Shown: piece after piece, positions 62,529 through 64,000 of the stretch
Layout: every line of letters begins with the position of its first letter
Position numbering within the stretch: the first letter of the stretch is position 1
Source: Agarilytica sp045430285
GTDB taxonomy: Bacteria > Pseudomonadota > Gammaproteobacteria > Pseudomonadales > Cellvibrionaceae
Length of the DNA: 64,000 bases
Assembly (NCBI GenBank): GCA_045430285.1
Contig: JAILXV010000003.1
Coordinates: 558,001-622,000 of the forward strand
Reading direction: 5' to 3'
Program-made: the position numbers and the translations under genes
Notes under the pieces: generated by a model
Database searches by the model: none
What the model was told of the DNA's origin: nothing
What the model saw: the letters and a program-made list of their open reading frames with translations, nothing else

Positions 62529-64000
62529 ATGATGCGCGCTTTAGTATTGATCGTATTTCTCTGTTCACCCGTATTTGCAGATAACGTGGGGTTAGCGGAT
62601 CAAGCGGTTCGCTTGCGTGAATTTAATAAAGCGTTTTATCTATATCTCAAAGAAGCAAGATTAGGGCACGCCGAAGCGCAATACCAAGTAGCCAAGCTAT
62701 ACCTTTCTGGCATGGGGGTTGATAGAAATGAAAAGAACGGCATTTTTTGGCTAGAAAAGGCGACGGATCAAAATCACGATGATGCGCAATACAACCTGGC
62801 GGTGTTGTTGCGGGCTACTGATAGTGAGCGGTCGACGATGTTGCTGTCGAGCTTGGCGAGCAAAGGAAATGTTCGGGCGGAAAAGCTGCTTAAAAAACGC
62901 CGTCACGTTAGTGCCAGCGCCAAGGTGTCGGATACGGAGGCGGATGTATTTTCTGCCGCGAAGAAAAATGATACTACTACCTTGAAAAAGTTGAAGCAGT
63001 CAGGGGCTTCTATCAGAGCTGTCGATAAGCATAAAAGAAGTGCCTTGTTCTGGGCGTTAGAGAGCAAAGAAAAAGACGCGCTCATCTGGCTGCTAAAACA
63101 AGGTTTAGCGCCTACCGCAACGGATAAGTATGGGATTAGCCCGATGTCCTATGCGATAGATGTGGAGCATTACACATCGCTTCCTGCGTTATTTAAATAC
63201 GCAAAAAGCCCTCTTCCTAATTTGCCGAATGGCGATACCTTACTCCATCATGCGGTTCGTAAAGCGCATTACGCCACGGTGAAAAATTTACTAAACCGTT
63301 CAATCGATATCAATGCTGAGAACGAAGAGGGTTGGACGGCTTTGGATATTGCGCATTATCAAAAGAATAAAAAAATCGTTGCGTTGCTTAAGCGTAGTAA
63401 AGCGAAAACAGGTGAAGGCTGGCTGAAGAAGAATCGACATGATGTATCAAAGTTGGCTGATCGATTAAGCGGCCAATCGGGGAAAGTACAATTTTCACCA
63501 ATAGAGGATGCATTGCTACACGAGAATGCCGCGCTGTTTTCTCAGTTGTTAGAAGATTTCCCTTTGTCAGAATTAAATCAGCCGCAAGCTACCGAGCATA
63601 CCTTACTGTCGTTGGCAGTTCGTCAAAACAATAGGGAACTGATTACGGCGTTGTTAGATAAAGGGGCTAACCCCAATACCTCGGGTGAATATGGGATGAC
63701 ACCCTTGATATTAGCATCGAAATATAAGGCACTTGATGCCGTAAAGATATTATTGGAAAGCGGTGCGAAAATTCTAAGTGTTGATGCTCGCGGTCGGGAT
63801 GCGGTCTCTCATGCAATGTTAGCGGGTGCGGGTTCTATTGCGGTATATTTACTAAATGTTTTAGAGTCTCGTGGGACGACGTATCCCAGGAAGCAGTATC
63901 TACTTGTTGCGGCTGCGCGCAATCAAACGAACATGGTGATGCGATTAACGCGACAATCGAAAAACCTTGACCACTATGACGAAAATGGCCGTAACGCAAT
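62529..64000 (+). CDS. exported Sel1/ankyrin-repeat protein (runs off the window)
   Basis: Open from ATG 62529 (or 62532) to the end, at least 490 residues. A signal peptide MMRALVLIVFLCSPVFA is followed by Sel1 repeats (GHAEAQYQVAKLYLSGMGVDRNEKNG, DDAQYNLAVLL). Ankyrin repeats follow from residue ~135 onward (KRSALFWALESKEKDALIWLL, GDTLLHHAVRKAHYATVKNLL, GMTPLILASKYKALDAVKILL). It begins 7 nt after the oxidoreductase stop and is surely co-transcribed with it. Periplasmic repeat proteins of this type are scaffolds or partners, here perhaps for the cytochromes. No enzymatic motif is seen in the visible part. Confidence 0.85.
   Translation, partial: MMRALVLIVFLCSPVFADNVGLADQAVRLREFNKAFYLYLKEARLGHAEAQYQVAKLYLSGMGVDRNEKNGIFWLEKATDQNHDDAQYNLAVLLRATDSERSTMLLSSLASKGNVRAEKLLKKRRHVSASAKVSDTEADVFSAAKKNDTTTLKKLKQSGASIRAVDKHKRSALFWALESKEKDALIWLLKQGLAPTATDKYGISPMSYAIDVEHYTSLPALFKYAKSPLPNLPNGDTLLHHAVRKAHYATVKNLLNRSIDINAENEEGWTALDIAHYQKNKKIVALLKRSKAKTGEGWLKKNRHDVSKLADRLSGQSGKVQFSPIEDALLHENAALFSQLLEDFPLSELNQPQATEHTLLSLAVRQNNRELITALLDKGANPNTSGEYGMTPLILASKYKALDAVKILLESGAKILSVDARGRDAVSHAMLAGAGSIAVYLLNVLESRGTTYPRKQYLLVAAARNQTNMVMRLTRQSKNLDHYDENGRNA

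Overview
The window looks like a chromosomal segment of a marine-type gammaproteobacterium, most likely near Cellvibrionales/Alteromonadales. The evidence is moderate GC, a cytochrome c5-like protein, a DUF349 protein, TonB-dependent transport, NtrC/NtrY-type signalling, CBS and GGDEF-EAL proteins and very haem-rich c-type cytochromes. This placement is inferred from gene content, not from a marker gene. No tRNA, rRNA, CRISPR array, insertion sequence or prophage was found. Intergenic gaps are all short. The only gene-poor stretch over 300 bases (50743-51125) holds a small peptide gene and its promoter.

Layout. (1) 1-8023: SPFH/flotillin-like protein (cut by the window edge), glycine-zipper protein, a 1792-residue 'DNA repair ATPase' (DUF3686 type), a rhomboid protease and a two-zinc-ribbon protein, all on + and closely spaced. 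(2) 8044-15895: housekeeping and metabolic genes (MATE exporter, DUF349 protein, small conserved protein, cytochrome c5, carboxymuconolactone-decarboxylase-like protein, ThDP enzyme). (3) 16133-23806: a four-gene operon encoding a DUF4062/inactive-STAND-like protein, a MoxR-type AAA+ ATPase, a CoxE/vWA-like protein and a 1268-residue ankyrin protein. It resembles the MoxR-vWA ternary conflict (defence) systems, with an unrecognised C-terminal domain. (4) 23815-31794: IcmJ/DotN-like zinc protein, CBS protein, GGDEF-EAL protein, AraC regulator, TonB receptor and exported alpha/beta hydrolase. (5) 31857-40953: a MacB-like ABC/HlyD export operon with two DUF2306-type membrane proteins, divergent from an NtrC-type regulator and histidine kinase. 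A sigma-54 promoter and three palindromic upstream sites lie in the shared intergenic region. (6) 41063-45782: nucleotidyltransferase, Wzz-like protein, three tail-collar paralogues, a GNAT and a DUF6916-like protein. (7) 45936-54631: a lasso peptide biosynthetic locus. (8) 54797-64000: a multihaem cytochrome locus with a cytochrome b-like membrane protein, a TPR/beta-barrel protein, a ferredoxin-flavin oxidoreductase and a Sel1-ankyrin protein.

The best candidate for an undescribed system is the lasso peptide locus. I read a 53-residue precursor at 50827-50988 on the minus strand. Its leader has the W..P.M..L....T pattern, and the predicted 16-residue core, GAKPNTPTETAFSGTS, places Gly1 and Glu9 for a nine-residue macrolactam ring and ends in Ser. 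The surrounding genes supply leader recognition (PqqD/B1), leader protease (B2), cyclase (C) and exporter (D). They also supply an unusually rich tailoring set: HPr-kinase-like enzyme, sulfotransferase, Asp/Asn beta-hydroxylase-like enzyme and a sugar-transfer-type ATP-grasp protein.

A second candidate is the cytochrome locus. Two adjacent proteins carry 41 predicted haem sites together, and one contains 13 consecutive haem modules of exactly 23 residues. With the barrel, membrane cytochrome b and flavin/Fe-S protein they could form a trans-envelope electron route. An FNR-like site in the divergent promoter suggests oxygen control.
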